A stretch of 64,000 nt of DNA from Desulfopila inferna (lineage in GTDB: Bacteria > Desulfobacterota > Desulfobulbia > Desulfobulbales > Desulfocapsaceae). The first letter of the stretch is position 1, and each line of letters opens with the position of its first letter. The notes beneath the pieces were generated by a model. It was not told the DNA's origin. It did no database searches and saw only the letters and a list, made by a program, of their open reading frames with translations. The stretch is taken from contig NZ_JAFFQE010000001.1 in the NCBI RefSeq assembly GCF_016919005.1, positions 310,001 to 374,000 of the forward strand. Reading direction: 5' to 3'. Both the position numbers and the translations under genes were made by a program. This document shows positions 17,746 to 25,833 of this stretch, in pieces.

Positions 17746-17765
17746 AACTCTATTTCACAGGTTTC

Positions 17766-19142
17766 ATGCGACTTAACAAAAAATCAAAAAACAGCGGTAT
17801 TGGTAAATTTTTTCTCTTCTTACTTTTAGGTATTGTCGTTGCCGGAGGGGCCTATGTCACCCTGGTTTTCTTTGAAAACTCTCCTCCAACTCTGCAACTC
17901 ACCGGTGATACGGAACATATCGGAAAAACGGCGGATTTCTCTATAATAGCTGGTGATGACAACAGCGGTCTGCGTTCAGTCCGGCTAATTCTCCGTCAAG
18001 ACGACAAAGAATACGTACTAGCCGAGGAGTCTTTTCCCAGAAATGGCTATACCGGCAGAATTGGCCCGGCCTCTTTCAGTAAAGAAGTAACCTTTGATAC
18101 CGATGGGAAAGGTATTTCGGACGGTCCCGCCGAGCTGGTTGTACAGGCCGCGGATTATTCTTTGCGCGGCTATCTATCCGGCAATACGGTAGATATGACA
18201 AAAAATGTCACTGTTGATACCGTTCCACCCAAAGTGCTGGTGTTGCATTCAGAAAGATATATACAACCGGGAGGCAGCGGACTGGTGATTTACAAAGTAG
18301 ACGGTGAGGCTACCAGGCATGGTGTTCAATTCGGCGGTCATTTCCATGCAGGTCATCCGGTGGAAGACGGCAGAGAAGACATCTTTGTTGCCTATATCGC
18401 ACTGCCTTACGATGCCACAGAGATGGGCAAGGCTATGATTCAGGCGGAGGATGCCGCCGGTAATCTGGGGAGCCAGCCCTTTTCCCCGGTATTTCAAAAA
18501 AAGCCGATAAAACGTGACCGCATCAACGTCGGAGACGGCTTTCTATCAGCAAAGGTTCCTGAGTTTGAAGGGTATTATCCTGAAATGCAGGGAAGCATGA
18601 AAGAAAAGTATCTGTACACCAACCGAGAAGTGCGTAAAGCGAACAATGACAAGATCTTTCAACTTTGCCAGAACCCGGTATCCCAGCGTCTGTGGAAAGG
18701 TGGATTTCAGAGAATGGCCGGAGCATCGCGAGCTGGTTTTGCTGATTACCGGACCTATTATTATCAAGGTGAGGAAATAGACAAGCAGGTTCATCTCGGC
18801 ATGGATATAGCTTCAACTCAGCACGCCGAGGTTCGTGCTGCCAATACGGGTGAAGTTGTCTTTGCCGATTATCTGGGGATTTACGGCAATATGGTCCTCC
18901 TTGATCATGGCCAGGGCGTCTTCAGCCTCTATTCTCATCTCAGCAGTATTCAGGTTGCCGCCGGTGACAGTGTTAATATCAACGATACCCTCGGCCTAAC
19001 CGGTACGAGCGGTATGGCGGGTGGCGATCATCTCCACTTTTCCATGCTTATCAATGGCATTTTCGTGACGCCGAAGGAATGGTGGGATGAGCATTGGGTA
19101 GAGGTGACCGTCTCGGAGCCGCTGGTAGGTTCAAAATTTTGA
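17766..19142 (+). CDS. Membrane-anchored M23 (LytM-type) metallopeptidase
   Basis: 458 residues. A single N-terminal membrane helix (about 15-36) is followed by an extracytoplasmic beta-rich region. The C-terminal M23 domain has HLGMDIA, with the zinc His and Asp, and GGDHLHFSM, with the HxH pair. Such proteins cleave cross-linking peptides in peptidoglycan or activate amidases. All zinc-binding positions appear intact, so catalysis is expected. It probably forms an operon with rng. A hairpin lies just after its stop. Confidence 0.92.
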   Translation: MRLNKKSKNSGIGKFFLFLLLGIVVAGGAYVTLVFFENSPPTLQLTGDTEHIGKTADFSIIAGDDNSGLRSVRLILRQDDKEYVLAEESFPRNGYTGRIGPASFSKEVTFDTDGKGISDGPAELVVQAADYSLRGYLSGNTVDMTKNVTVDTVPPKVLVLHSERYIQPGGSGLVIYKVDGEATRHGVQFGGHFHAGHPVEDGREDIFVAYIALPYDATEMGKAMIQAEDAAGNLGSQPFSPVFQKKPIKRDRINVGDGFLSAKVPEFEGYYPEMQGSMKEKYLYTNREVRKANNDKIFQLCQNPVSQRLWKGGFQRMAGASRAGFADYRTYYYQGEEIDKQVHLGMDIASTQHAEVRAANTGEVVFADYLGIYGNMVLLDHGQGVFSLYSHLSSIQVAAGDSVNINDTLGLTGTSGMAGGDHLHFSMLINGIFVTPKEWWDEHWVEVTVSEPLVGSKF

Positions 19143-19156
19143 TCAAAGTTATCCAT

Positions 19157-19183
19157 CAGGCGGCGTAATTTCATCGCCGCCTG
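19157..19183. terminator. Hairpin between convergent M23 and zinc-protein genes
   Basis: Perfect 9-bp GC-rich arms CAGGCGGCG / CGCCGCCTG in the convergent gap. No clear T-run on either side, so termination strength is uncertain. Confidence 0.55.
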
Positions 19184-19205
19184 GTGACCATAAAGCTCAA
19201 GCACC

Positions 19206-19409
19206 TCAGGTCATTCGTATTCTTTCACAATCCGGACATATCCAGGTAGGACCATTGCTTATTCCCCAGCGATTCTCTCTGAAGCATTCGTCGCAGATCT
19301 GAAATCCACAGGGACAACTCCAGCAGAAGGCTTTCGGCTCCTTGCAGCAATGACATTTGTATTCTCCGATCTTTCTTCGTCTATAGCCAGATTCTCTCTT
19401 TTCATTCAT
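19206..19409 (-). CDS. Small cysteine-rich putative zinc-binding protein
   Basis: 67 residues beginning MNEKRESGYRRRKIGEYKCH. Nine cysteines occur in CxCC, CxxCxC, CxxC and CPDC groups, consistent with two structural zinc sites (RING or zinc-ribbon like). No function is recognised. The ATG at 19409 was chosen because the longer frame to 19475 is encoded by repeat family 1. The repeat begins at 19410, directly against the start codon, so transcription must initiate within or beyond it, possibly from cutA. Confidence 0.7.
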   Translation of the reverse strand: MNEKRESGYRRRKIGEYKCHCCKEPKAFCWSCPCGFQICDECFRENRWGISNGPTWICPDCERIRMT

Positions 19410-19536
19410 GATAATAACGTAAAAAGTCATTGAAGGTGCCTGGATGGACTCTGCGATAAGCACCCGTATGGGCATAAACTCCGACCTCGAGTAAGCTTGA
19501 ATACCAGGCGTAGATCGAGTTTTTTACGAGTCCATC
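19410..19536 (-). repeat. Repeat family 1, copy C
   Basis: 127 bp, the clearest complete copy. On the minus strand it opens GATGGACTCGTAAAAAACTC and on the plus strand GATAATAACGTAAAAAGTCA, giving a TIR-like pair. The core GCGATAAGCACCCGTATGGG starts at 19453. The minus-strand end overlaps the TGA stop of cutA (TGATGG), and the other end abuts the start codon of the zinc protein. Confidence 0.8.
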
Positions 19537-19864
19537 ATTCATCCCGTATTTGTATTTCCGTTCTTAACCATTGCAGATAGTCCGATTCAACCTGTTCTAC
19601 GGCAACAGCCACAATTTCGGGGGTCTCGTAGGAATGCAGTTTTTTGATATATCGTTCCAGCATTCCATAACTGTCCGCAGTGGTTTTCATAGTCAAAACG
19701 TATTCAGGGCTCTGCTCTATAACATCATTCCACCAGTAAAATGACTCTATGCCACCGGAAAGCTGGGCACAGGCGACAAGTCTTTTCTGTAAGAGCTTTT
19801 TTGCTAGAGAGACAGCTTCCTCTCTCTCCGAGAAAGTAGTCTGCACTATAAGCATTTCTTTCAT
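19535..19864 (-). CDS. cutA: Divalent-cation tolerance protein CutA
   Basis: 109 residues, the usual length of this trimeric PII-like protein. It shows the conserved segments TTFSEREEA near the N-terminus, LVACAQLSGGIESFYWW and the C-terminal SYETPEIVAV. CutA was first linked to copper tolerance; its biochemical role is still debated. Its TGA stop lies inside the end of repeat copy C. Confidence 0.94.
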   Translation of the reverse strand: MKEMLIVQTTFSEREEAVSLAKKLLQKRLVACAQLSGGIESFYWWNDVIEQSPEYVLTMKTTADSYGMLERYIKKLHSYETPEIVAVAVEQVESDYLQWLRTEIQIRDE

Positions 19865-20051
19865 TTTTTGAGAACTCCTAAAATATAGTTTAAAAATCTA
19901 CTCATTCTTCCCCTGATCATCTTAAAAGCAGCACCGCCAGAATATCACAACTACTAAACTCTATTCTTTCCTTTTTAAAGCTATTCGAATATTTTATTAA
20001 TTACGCAAAAATTTTTAAACCCCCGTGAAAAATAAAAAAAGAGAGTCTGAT

Positions 20052-20846
20052 ATGCTTTTTGTCATAGACATTGGGAATTCTCATACGGTTATAGGACTTT
20101 ATGAAAAGGATAATCTTCAAGGTCACTGGAGAATTAAATCCGACCGAAATCAAACTCCGGATGAGATAGCTATACAATTCAATGCTCTCTTCGCCATGGC
20201 CGGGCTTAACCATCTAAAAATATCAGGTATTATAATATCCAGCGTTGTCCCCTCGCTCGAAGCAGCATGGATTGACTGCTGTACCAAGCATTTTTCAGAC
20301 AGCCGTGGTTCCCGTCCTTTCATTGTCAATAGTGAAAGCCTGAAAGATCTGATCACTATCAAAACAGATTATCCCGCCGAGGTGGGTGCGGATCGACTGG
20401 TCAACGCCATAGCTGCGTGGTCCCGGTATGGATCGCATCTGATCGTCATCGATTTTGGAACGGCCATTACCTTCGATTGCGTGACCGATAGCTGCGAATA
20501 TATCGGCGGGACTATATTACCGGGCGTTGCCATTTCCCTGGAGGCATTATCAAACAGGGCTGCCAAGCTGCCTCATATCGACATCTCTACATCACCCGAA
20601 ACCATAATCGGTAAAAACACCGTAGATGCCATGAAAAGCGGGGTTCTTCACGGATATGGGGCAATGATAGACGGATTGGTCGATATACTGGGAAAGGAAA
20701 TGTGCAGTTCTTCGAAAATCAATGTAGTAGCAACCGGTGGTATGGCCGAACTCATAATTCCCTACAGTCGTAAAGTCGATCATGTCGAGCCGATGCTGAC
20801 ACTGCAGGGTCTGCATTATATATATACAAAGGTTCATGAAAAATAA
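20052..20846 (+). CDS. coaX: Type III pantothenate kinase
   Basis: Phosphorylates pantothenate in the first step of CoA synthesis. ASKHA-fold kinase of 264 residues with the phosphate-binding DIGNSHTVIG at 6-15, GADRLVNA in the middle and VIDFGTAITFD further on. The ATG at 20052 was chosen because DIGNS must sit near the N-terminus and GAGAG lies upstream; another ATG nine codons earlier is possible. The next gene starts inside its last codons (11-bp overlap). Confidence 0.95.
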   Translation: MLFVIDIGNSHTVIGLYEKDNLQGHWRIKSDRNQTPDEIAIQFNALFAMAGLNHLKISGIIISSVVPSLEAAWIDCCTKHFSDSRGSRPFIVNSESLKDLITIKTDYPAEVGADRLVNAIAAWSRYGSHLIVIDFGTAITFDCVTDSCEYIGGTILPGVAISLEALSNRAAKLPHIDISTSPETIIGKNTVDAMKSGVLHGYGAMIDGLVDILGKEMCSSSKINVVATGGMAELIIPYSRKVDHVEPMLTLQGLHYIYTKVHEK

Positions 20847-21759
20847 GAGCATAATCCCGCCTCCGCTCAAAACCGGCTCGATCATCGGTATCATTGCGCC
20901 TTCTGGAAACCTGTCTTGCCGGAATTCCTTTGAAAAAGGAATTCGAATTCTTCATGAACTCGGCTTCAGGACCAGGTTTCCCCGGAGTCTGTGGCCAGGG
21001 GCCGATTATCTGTCGGATACTGACACCAATCGCCTTCGAGAATTACGAGCACTTTGGAATGACAGCGAAATAGACGGTATCATGGCGGCACGCGGTGGGT
21101 ATGGCTGTCTGCGAATTGTCGGTTCGCTGAGCGGTGATGATTTTAGATCCTCTCCTAAAAGATTCATAGGTTTCTCCGATATCACCCTGCTCCACCACAC
21201 CCTGAATTGCGATCACGGCCTGGTCACCTTGCATGGACCCGTGGTCACTTCGCTGGATCGGTTATCCCGAAAAAGTCTTCTTCATTTTAGAGAAACGCTT
21301 TTACATCCAATAGAAAATTGGAGTTTCAAATCAGATGTGGAAATATTAAAAGGTTCCGGAACAGGAAGAGGCATTGCTACGGGAGGCAATCTCAGCACCA
21401 TTGTTTCGACCCTGGGTACAGCGCAGCAGCCTGTTTGGAAGAATAAAATAGTCTTTCTCGAAGACACAGGCGAAAGCCGTTATCGTGTTGACCGAATGCT
21501 CACCCAATTGAAGCTCAGCGGCCTGCTCGATGATCCCGCCGCCATTGTCTTAGGTGATTTTTCTCACGGTCTCGGCCTTGACGAAATTGGAACCATGCGG
21601 CATCATGAGTCTATCTGGAACAGGGTTCTTGAGCTGACAGCCAAATCCACAGCGGTGTGGGCGAATTTTCCTATGGGCCACGCCGATAATAACATGACCA
21701 TTCCCTTTGGATTGGAAATGATTTTCGATAATAGTCGTGGAGCGTTGTTTCACGGGTAA
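20836..21759 (+). CDS. ldcA: LD-carboxypeptidase (peptidase S66)
   Basis: 307 residues. Serine carboxypeptidase that removes the terminal D-Ala from murein tetrapeptides during recycling. Family landmarks are IGIIAPSG near the N-terminus, ARGGYGCLR, GFSDIT (nucleophile Ser), LEDTGE (Glu) and MGHADNN (His), so the Ser-Glu-His triad is intact. Overlaps coaX by 11 bp and is probably translationally coupled. No signal peptide, so cytoplasmic. Confidence 0.93.
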   Translation: MKNKSIIPPPLKTGSIIGIIAPSGNLSCRNSFEKGIRILHELGFRTRFPRSLWPGADYLSDTDTNRLRELRALWNDSEIDGIMAARGGYGCLRIVGSLSGDDFRSSPKRFIGFSDITLLHHTLNCDHGLVTLHGPVVTSLDRLSRKSLLHFRETLLHPIENWSFKSDVEILKGSGTGRGIATGGNLSTIVSTLGTAQQPVWKNKIVFLEDTGESRYRVDRMLTQLKLSGLLDDPAAIVLGDFSHGLGLDEIGTMRHHESIWNRVLELTAKSTAVWANFPMGHADNNMTIPFGLEMIFDNSRGALFHG

Positions 21760-21804
21760 AGCTTTTGAAGAAGTCCATTTACCACTTTTATAACGGTGCT
21801 GTTT

Positions 21805-21933
21805 GATGGACCTGTAAAAATTTAACACATACAAGGTGCAGTGCCCTGGGCAGGATTTTGACAATACAGGTAGTATGTCGAAGGTCTGCAAAAAACCTGC
21901 AACGCCAGATATCGGGCTTTTTTCGACGCCATC
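21805..21933 (+). repeat. Repeat family 1, copy E (variant without the GTCGGAG core)
   Basis: 129 bp from GATGGACCTGTAAAAA to TTTTTTCGACGCCATC, TIR-like ends. It shares CATACAAGGTGCAGTGCC and AAAAACCTGCAAC...ATCGGGCTTT with copy D at 44.7 kb. It lacks the block AGTCGGAGTTTAAAACCCGT...CTTATCGC that D carries at exactly the equivalent point. Confidence 0.65.
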
Positions 21934-21974
21934 CTGTTTGACAAATTGAATCAAAATGGTATTGTTACGAGCCT

Positions 21975-22008
21975 GACCCAGCTGAGCTGGACAAAAACCT
22001 TTAGATAG
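21975..22008 (+). repeat. Repeat family 2 copy
   Basis: GACCCAGCTGAGCTGGAC followed by AAAAACCTTTAGATAG. Matches the repeat at the cobU stop (minus strand) in both blocks. Confidence 0.55.
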
Positions 22009-22101
22009 TGTCCGTTATTTCTGTACAGACACTAGATAGATTATTTTCATGCACAGAAAACTTACTTCATACCCTCAATAAAAATAGATAATTATACAAA
22101 A

Positions 22102-22569
22102 ATGAAAGCAGATATTGTAAAGATGATCAGAACTGTTTCAATCGCGGGATCGCTCCTAATGGCAACCTCTATCCCTTCTTTCTCCGCAGAATACGTCAGT
22201 GTGGTTAAGGATGGAGTAAATGTCCGTACCGGCCCAGGCACCTCTAATCCTGTGTACATGGAACTCTTCAAAGGGTATCCCCTCATGGTTGCCGAAAAGA
22301 ACGGCGAATGGATTAAGGTTCAGGACTTTGAAAAGGATAGCGGCTGGATTCATTCTTCCCTCGTTGAAAATGGAAACACCGTTATCGTCAATGCGGACAG
22401 CCGTGTAAATATGCGATCCGGCCCCGGAACCAAGAATGCCATTGTTGCCAACCTTGAAAGAGGGGTTGTTCTCCAAACGATCGAGCGCCAGGACAAATGG
22501 GTCAAGGTAAAGCATCTCAGCGGCACAGAGGGATGGATTTACGCCCCTCTGCTCTGGCCCGGGAACTGA
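22102..22569 (+). CDS. Secreted protein with two bacterial SH3 domains
   Basis: 155 residues: signal peptide (about 1-29, ...IPSFSAEY), then two SH3b repeats with the signatures VNVRTGPGTSNPVYMELFKG and VNMRSGPGTKNAIVANLERG. SH3b domains usually bind cell-wall peptides or act as targeting modules in the periplasm. No enzyme domain is present. A hairpin follows the stop. Specific function unknown. Confidence 0.88.
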   Translation: MKADIVKMIRTVSIAGSLLMATSIPSFSAEYVSVVKDGVNVRTGPGTSNPVYMELFKGYPLMVAEKNGEWIKVQDFEKDSGWIHSSLVENGNTVIVNADSRVNMRSGPGTKNAIVANLERGVVLQTIERQDKWVKVKHLSGTEGWIYAPLLWPGN

Positions 22570-22601
22570 GAATTTCTGAGGAAAATACGGCAAGCCTGCC
22601 A

Positions 22602-22632
22602 AGAAGCCTGACGTTTACAGGCTTCTTCAGTT
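22602..22632 (+). terminator. Hairpin after the SH3 gene
   Basis: AGAAGCCTG / CAGGCTTCT arms (22602-22610, 22618-22626) with a 7-nt loop, followed by a short T-containing stretch (TCAGTTTA). Located between the convergent SH3 and helicase genes. Confidence 0.6.
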
Positions 22633-22650
22633 TATCGACCAGATAGATCT

Positions 22651-25600
22651 TCAGCCGGGTCGAAAGTATTGGATACCCCCCACATCGACTGCTGAGTTTC
22701 CAGTTGGTTCCTTGGGAGCACATTGCGCTGCTATCGTCTTTGCCAGTGACAACGGCAGGCGAACTGTTTTACCTGCTTTATTACGGAACAGGAAAAAGCC
22801 GTTTTCCAGGCCGAAGATCAGTAGATCCCTGGTGATTTCAACATCCTTTTTGCAATACTTGCTGAGCATCTCGAAGTTTTTCTCCCGATACCACTGCAGC
22901 GCCATCAGACCATCGCCGCTCTTTTTTATCGACAGAGTATGCTCGGCAATACCATTAAGACTCAGGCGGTAGCCCAAGTGATTCTTAACCTCTTCGAGCA
23001 GATCCAGGGTCGGTAGGCCCGTCAGGTCGACCGTAGTGTAGGATGCCAGAACCCGGTTGTCGAACTGTTTGTTGTTAAAGCCAACAACAAGATCCAATGA
23101 CTGGAGATGGGCAACAAGCTGCGCTGTTTCATGTTCCAAATACGTTACACATCCATCAAGAACAGAGTCGTAAACAACACCCACTGAGATTCCCATTTTT
23201 TCAGCCCGGTGCCAGCCGCCGACCTCATCCGCTGAAAATTTTGTCTCCAGATCGAAAACCCCATAATGTTCCGGTAAAGCCTCCAATCCATTTTGGTAAT
23301 ATGCTATTTCCCCGCCTGGCGCCGGGCGAGGTATGTAATCTTTTGTCTGGGGCGATTCTCTATTGACCACGGCCATTGGCGGTATCTCTTCGCTGGAACT
23401 CACCATCACGCCTTCGATCAAATTCAGACAGGCGTTCTTATCGATGGGTCTGTTGCCGGATCCGCACTTCGGTGAGTGGACACAGGATGGACAGCCGTTA
23501 TCGCAATCACAGGTTTTGACGATTTCGAGTGCTCTTTCAATGAGTTCTTCCGCTTTACGGTAGGCCTCGGCAGAGAGGCCCGATCCTCCGGCATGCCCGT
23601 CATAAATGAATATGGTTGCACCCTCCGTTTGCTCATGGTGAGGGCAGGAGATGCCGCCGACATCATTTCTGTCACAGAGAACCAGCAGGGGAAAAATGGA
23701 AATCATCACATGTTCAAAGGCATGCAGCCCACCCATAAAATGGAGCTTTTTATCCTCCATCAGGGTGACGATGGGTGCTGGAATGTCAAGCCAGAACCCT
23801 TCCGTCTCCATGGTCTGCACGGGAAGTTCCAGAGGAAGTGTGGTTATGAGTTTATTGGTTCCATTATTTCGTTTTTGATAGCCGGTGACATGTTCACTCA
23901 CTTTGAGATTGCCATGGGACAACCGGCAGCCATAAATATTACGCGTTGCAGTAACTGTTAAAATTTCGGTATCCTTCGTTGCCATCGCCCTGGTGTAGAA
24001 GGTTGCCCGCTTTTTTTCCGTTACCACGATCTCAGCGGCTTGAAGATCAAGCTTTTCGACAAACCAGGTTTTCACCCTGTGCAGATAGATCGCCCCCTCA
24101 TGACATTCTTTTAAGGCTCGGGCCGCATCAACCTCACCCATAATGACCCCGGTCTCTCCGTTTATTATGGTCAGCGCATTCCCGGTCCCGCGCAGATTGA
24201 CATTTCTCTGCGGTCTTTTCCTGGCTGCATAGTATTCCAGTCCGTCGGCAGAGAGCAGCAGCTTTGCTTCTGCTCTCAATTCTTCCGCACCTTTGCGGAC
24301 CGCTTCACTGCCAAGAATACTGTCGGATTTATGCAGAGGAATCTCGGCGGCAGCGCATATCAAATGCTCTTTAAGTATTTTGATATTACCGGGATTGAGC
24401 ACGGCCGATTCAACGTCTTTGGAGAAAAACCGCTGCGGATTGTTCATATAGTACTGGTCGAGGGCGTCTTCACTGCCCAGCATGATTATGGCGGACTCCC
24501 GGCCACTTCGCCCTACCCTGCCGCCTCTCTGCCATGAGGCCATAATCGATCCAGGATATCCCACCAGAATGCAGATATCGAGATCTCCGATATCTATCCC
24601 AAGCTCCAGGGCGGAAGTTGATATTACGCCCAACAATGAGCCATCCGCCAGCTTCTGCTCAATCTCCCGACGTTCTTCGGCTAAAAAGCCGGCTCGGTAA
24701 GAACTCACTTTATCAGCCAGGGCACCGAGCCGCGGCTGGGTCCACAGGGTAATCAGTTCGGTCATCTTGCGGGATTGTGTGTAGACAATGGTTCTCAGCC
24801 CTCTCTTCAGGGAAGCTTCCAGCAGCTGACTGGCCGTATATGCCGGACTGTCCCAGGGGTTGAGAAAGAGAAAATTCTTTTTGCTCAGCGGAGCTCCGGT
24901 CCGGGTAATGACCTTCACCTTTTCGCCGATGAGTCTTTCTCCAAACTCTTTGGGATTCCCGATAGTCGCTGAACTGAGGATAAATTGTGTCTTTTTCCCA
25001 TAGTAATCGAGAATCCGCTTTAGCCGGCGAATCAGCCAGGCCACGTGCGAGCCGAAGACGCCGCGATAGGTATGGACCTCGTCGATGATGACATAGTCGA
25101 GATTTTTGAAAAAATGCACCCAGTTCTCGTGGTAGGGCAGAAATGACAGATGAAGCATCTCCGGGTTGGCAATGAGTATCGGAGGCGTATGCTCCCGGAT
25201 CTTCCTCCTCCGGTAAGGAGAGGTGTCGCCATCATAAATTGCGGCCGGGCCAAGATCATATCTGCCATGGAGCCCTGGCATATCATCATAAAGTTTATTC
25301 AAGGTCCGCAGTTGATCCTGGGAAAGTGCCTTGAGAGGAAAGAGGTAGAGCGCATGGCTGTTTCTCTCTGCAAGTATTTTTTCAAACACCGGAAGATTAT
25401 AGACCATGCTCTTGCCCGAAGAGGTCGGGGTCGAGACAATTATATTAGCCCCACCGGCAATTTGCGCAAAGGCCTCTCCCTGGTGGCAATATAAGGTGTT
25501 TATCCCTGATTTCCGCAGAGCTGCGGCAAGGGGGGACGACAGCAATCCGTTTTCCTGGAAAAATATCGGCTCGGTTTCCTCGAATATTTTATGACAGACA

Positions 25601-25686
25601 ACCTGGGGACCGAACTTTGATGATTCTTTTAAAGATCTCAGATATTCGCTCACCAAAGGTTGGTATTGCCTGCAGGGAAGTTCCAT
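22651..25686 (-). CDS. DEAD/DEAH helicase with DUF1998 zinc module fused to a DEDD exonuclease domain (MrfA-MrfB-like fusion)
   Basis: 1011 residues. The N-terminal SF2 helicase has Walker A STPTSSGKS (85-93), DEVH (202-205), SSAT (238-241) and QRGGRVGRSGR (386-396). A DUF1998-type region ends in a cysteine cluster (C726, C728, C732, C735, C741) as in the YprA/MrfA family. After a linker, residues 808-960 form an RNase H-like exonuclease domain with DLE (D812, E814), FDNR (D876) and YCKKDVE (D948), the DEDD set. In Bacillus, MrfA helicase and MrfB exonuclease are separate proteins of a mitomycin-damage excision pathway; here both activities sit in one chain. Function inferred from domains. 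Monocistronic. Confidence 0.9.
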   Translation of the reverse strand: MELPCRQYQPLVSEYLRSLKESSKFGPQVVCHKIFEETEPIFFQENGLLSSPLAAALRKSGINTLYCHQGEAFAQIAGGANIIVSTPTSSGKSMVYNLPVFEKILAERNSHALYLFPLKALSQDQLRTLNKLYDDMPGLHGRYDLGPAAIYDGDTSPYRRRKIREHTPPILIANPEMLHLSFLPYHENWVHFFKNLDYVIIDEVHTYRGVFGSHVAWLIRRLKRILDYYGKKTQFILSSATIGNPKEFGERLIGEKVKVITRTGAPLSKKNFLFLNPWDSPAYTASQLLEASLKRGLRTIVYTQSRKMTELITLWTQPRLGALADKVSSYRAGFLAEERREIEQKLADGSLLGVISTSALELGIDIGDLDICILVGYPGSIMASWQRGGRVGRSGRESAIIMLGSEDALDQYYMNNPQRFFSKDVESAVLNPGNIKILKEHLICAAAEIPLHKSDSILGSEAVRKGAEELRAEAKLLLSADGLEYYAARKRPQRNVNLRGTGNALTIINGETGVIMGEVDAARALKECHEGAIYLHRVKTWFVEKLDLQAAEIVVTEKKRATFYTRAMATKDTEILTVTATRNIYGCRLSHGNLKVSEHVTGYQKRNNGTNKLITTLPLELPVQTMETEGFWLDIPAPIVTLMEDKKLHFMGGLHAFEHVMISIFPLLVLCDRNDVGGISCPHHEQTEGATIFIYDGHAGGSGLSAEAYRKAEELIERALEIVKTCDCDNGCPSCVHSPKCGSGNRPIDKNACLNLIEGVMVSSSEEIPPMAVVNRESPQTKDYIPRPAPGGEIAYYQNGLEALPEHYGVFDLETKFSADEVGGWHRAEKMGISVGVVYDSVLDGCVTYLEHETAQLVAHLQSLDLVVGFNNKQFDNRVLASYTTVDLTGLPTLDLLEEVKNHLGYRLSLNGIAEHTLSIKKSGDGLMALQWYREKNFEMLSKYCKKDVEITRDLLIFGLENGFFLFRNKAGKTVRLPLSLAKTIAAQCAPKEPTGNSAVDVGGIQYFRPG

Positions 25687-25833
25687 AAATCTGATTTAGG
25701 TTGCCTAATTCCTGAAGAATGTATACTCTGTATGGCTTATTAAAGTAAAAATGTACAGCCACTTTCTCTGTTCTATCGCACTATACACCAACAATTAATT
25801 CTGGAAACCCACTGTAAGGATCTTTTACACAAC

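Larger units (their letters stand above)
21760..22101. other. Intergenic region made largely of two dispersed repeats
   Basis: Holds repeat family 1 copy E (21805-21933) and a family 2 copy (21975-22008). A small inverted repeat TAGTGTC...GACACTA follows at about 22005-22034. No gene was recognised. The promoter of the SH3 gene should lie near the right end. Confidence 0.6.

Noticed and set aside
19410-19475. N-terminal extension of the small zinc protein
   Set aside because: These 22 codons come from repeat family 1; the ATG at 19409 precedes the cysteine-rich part.
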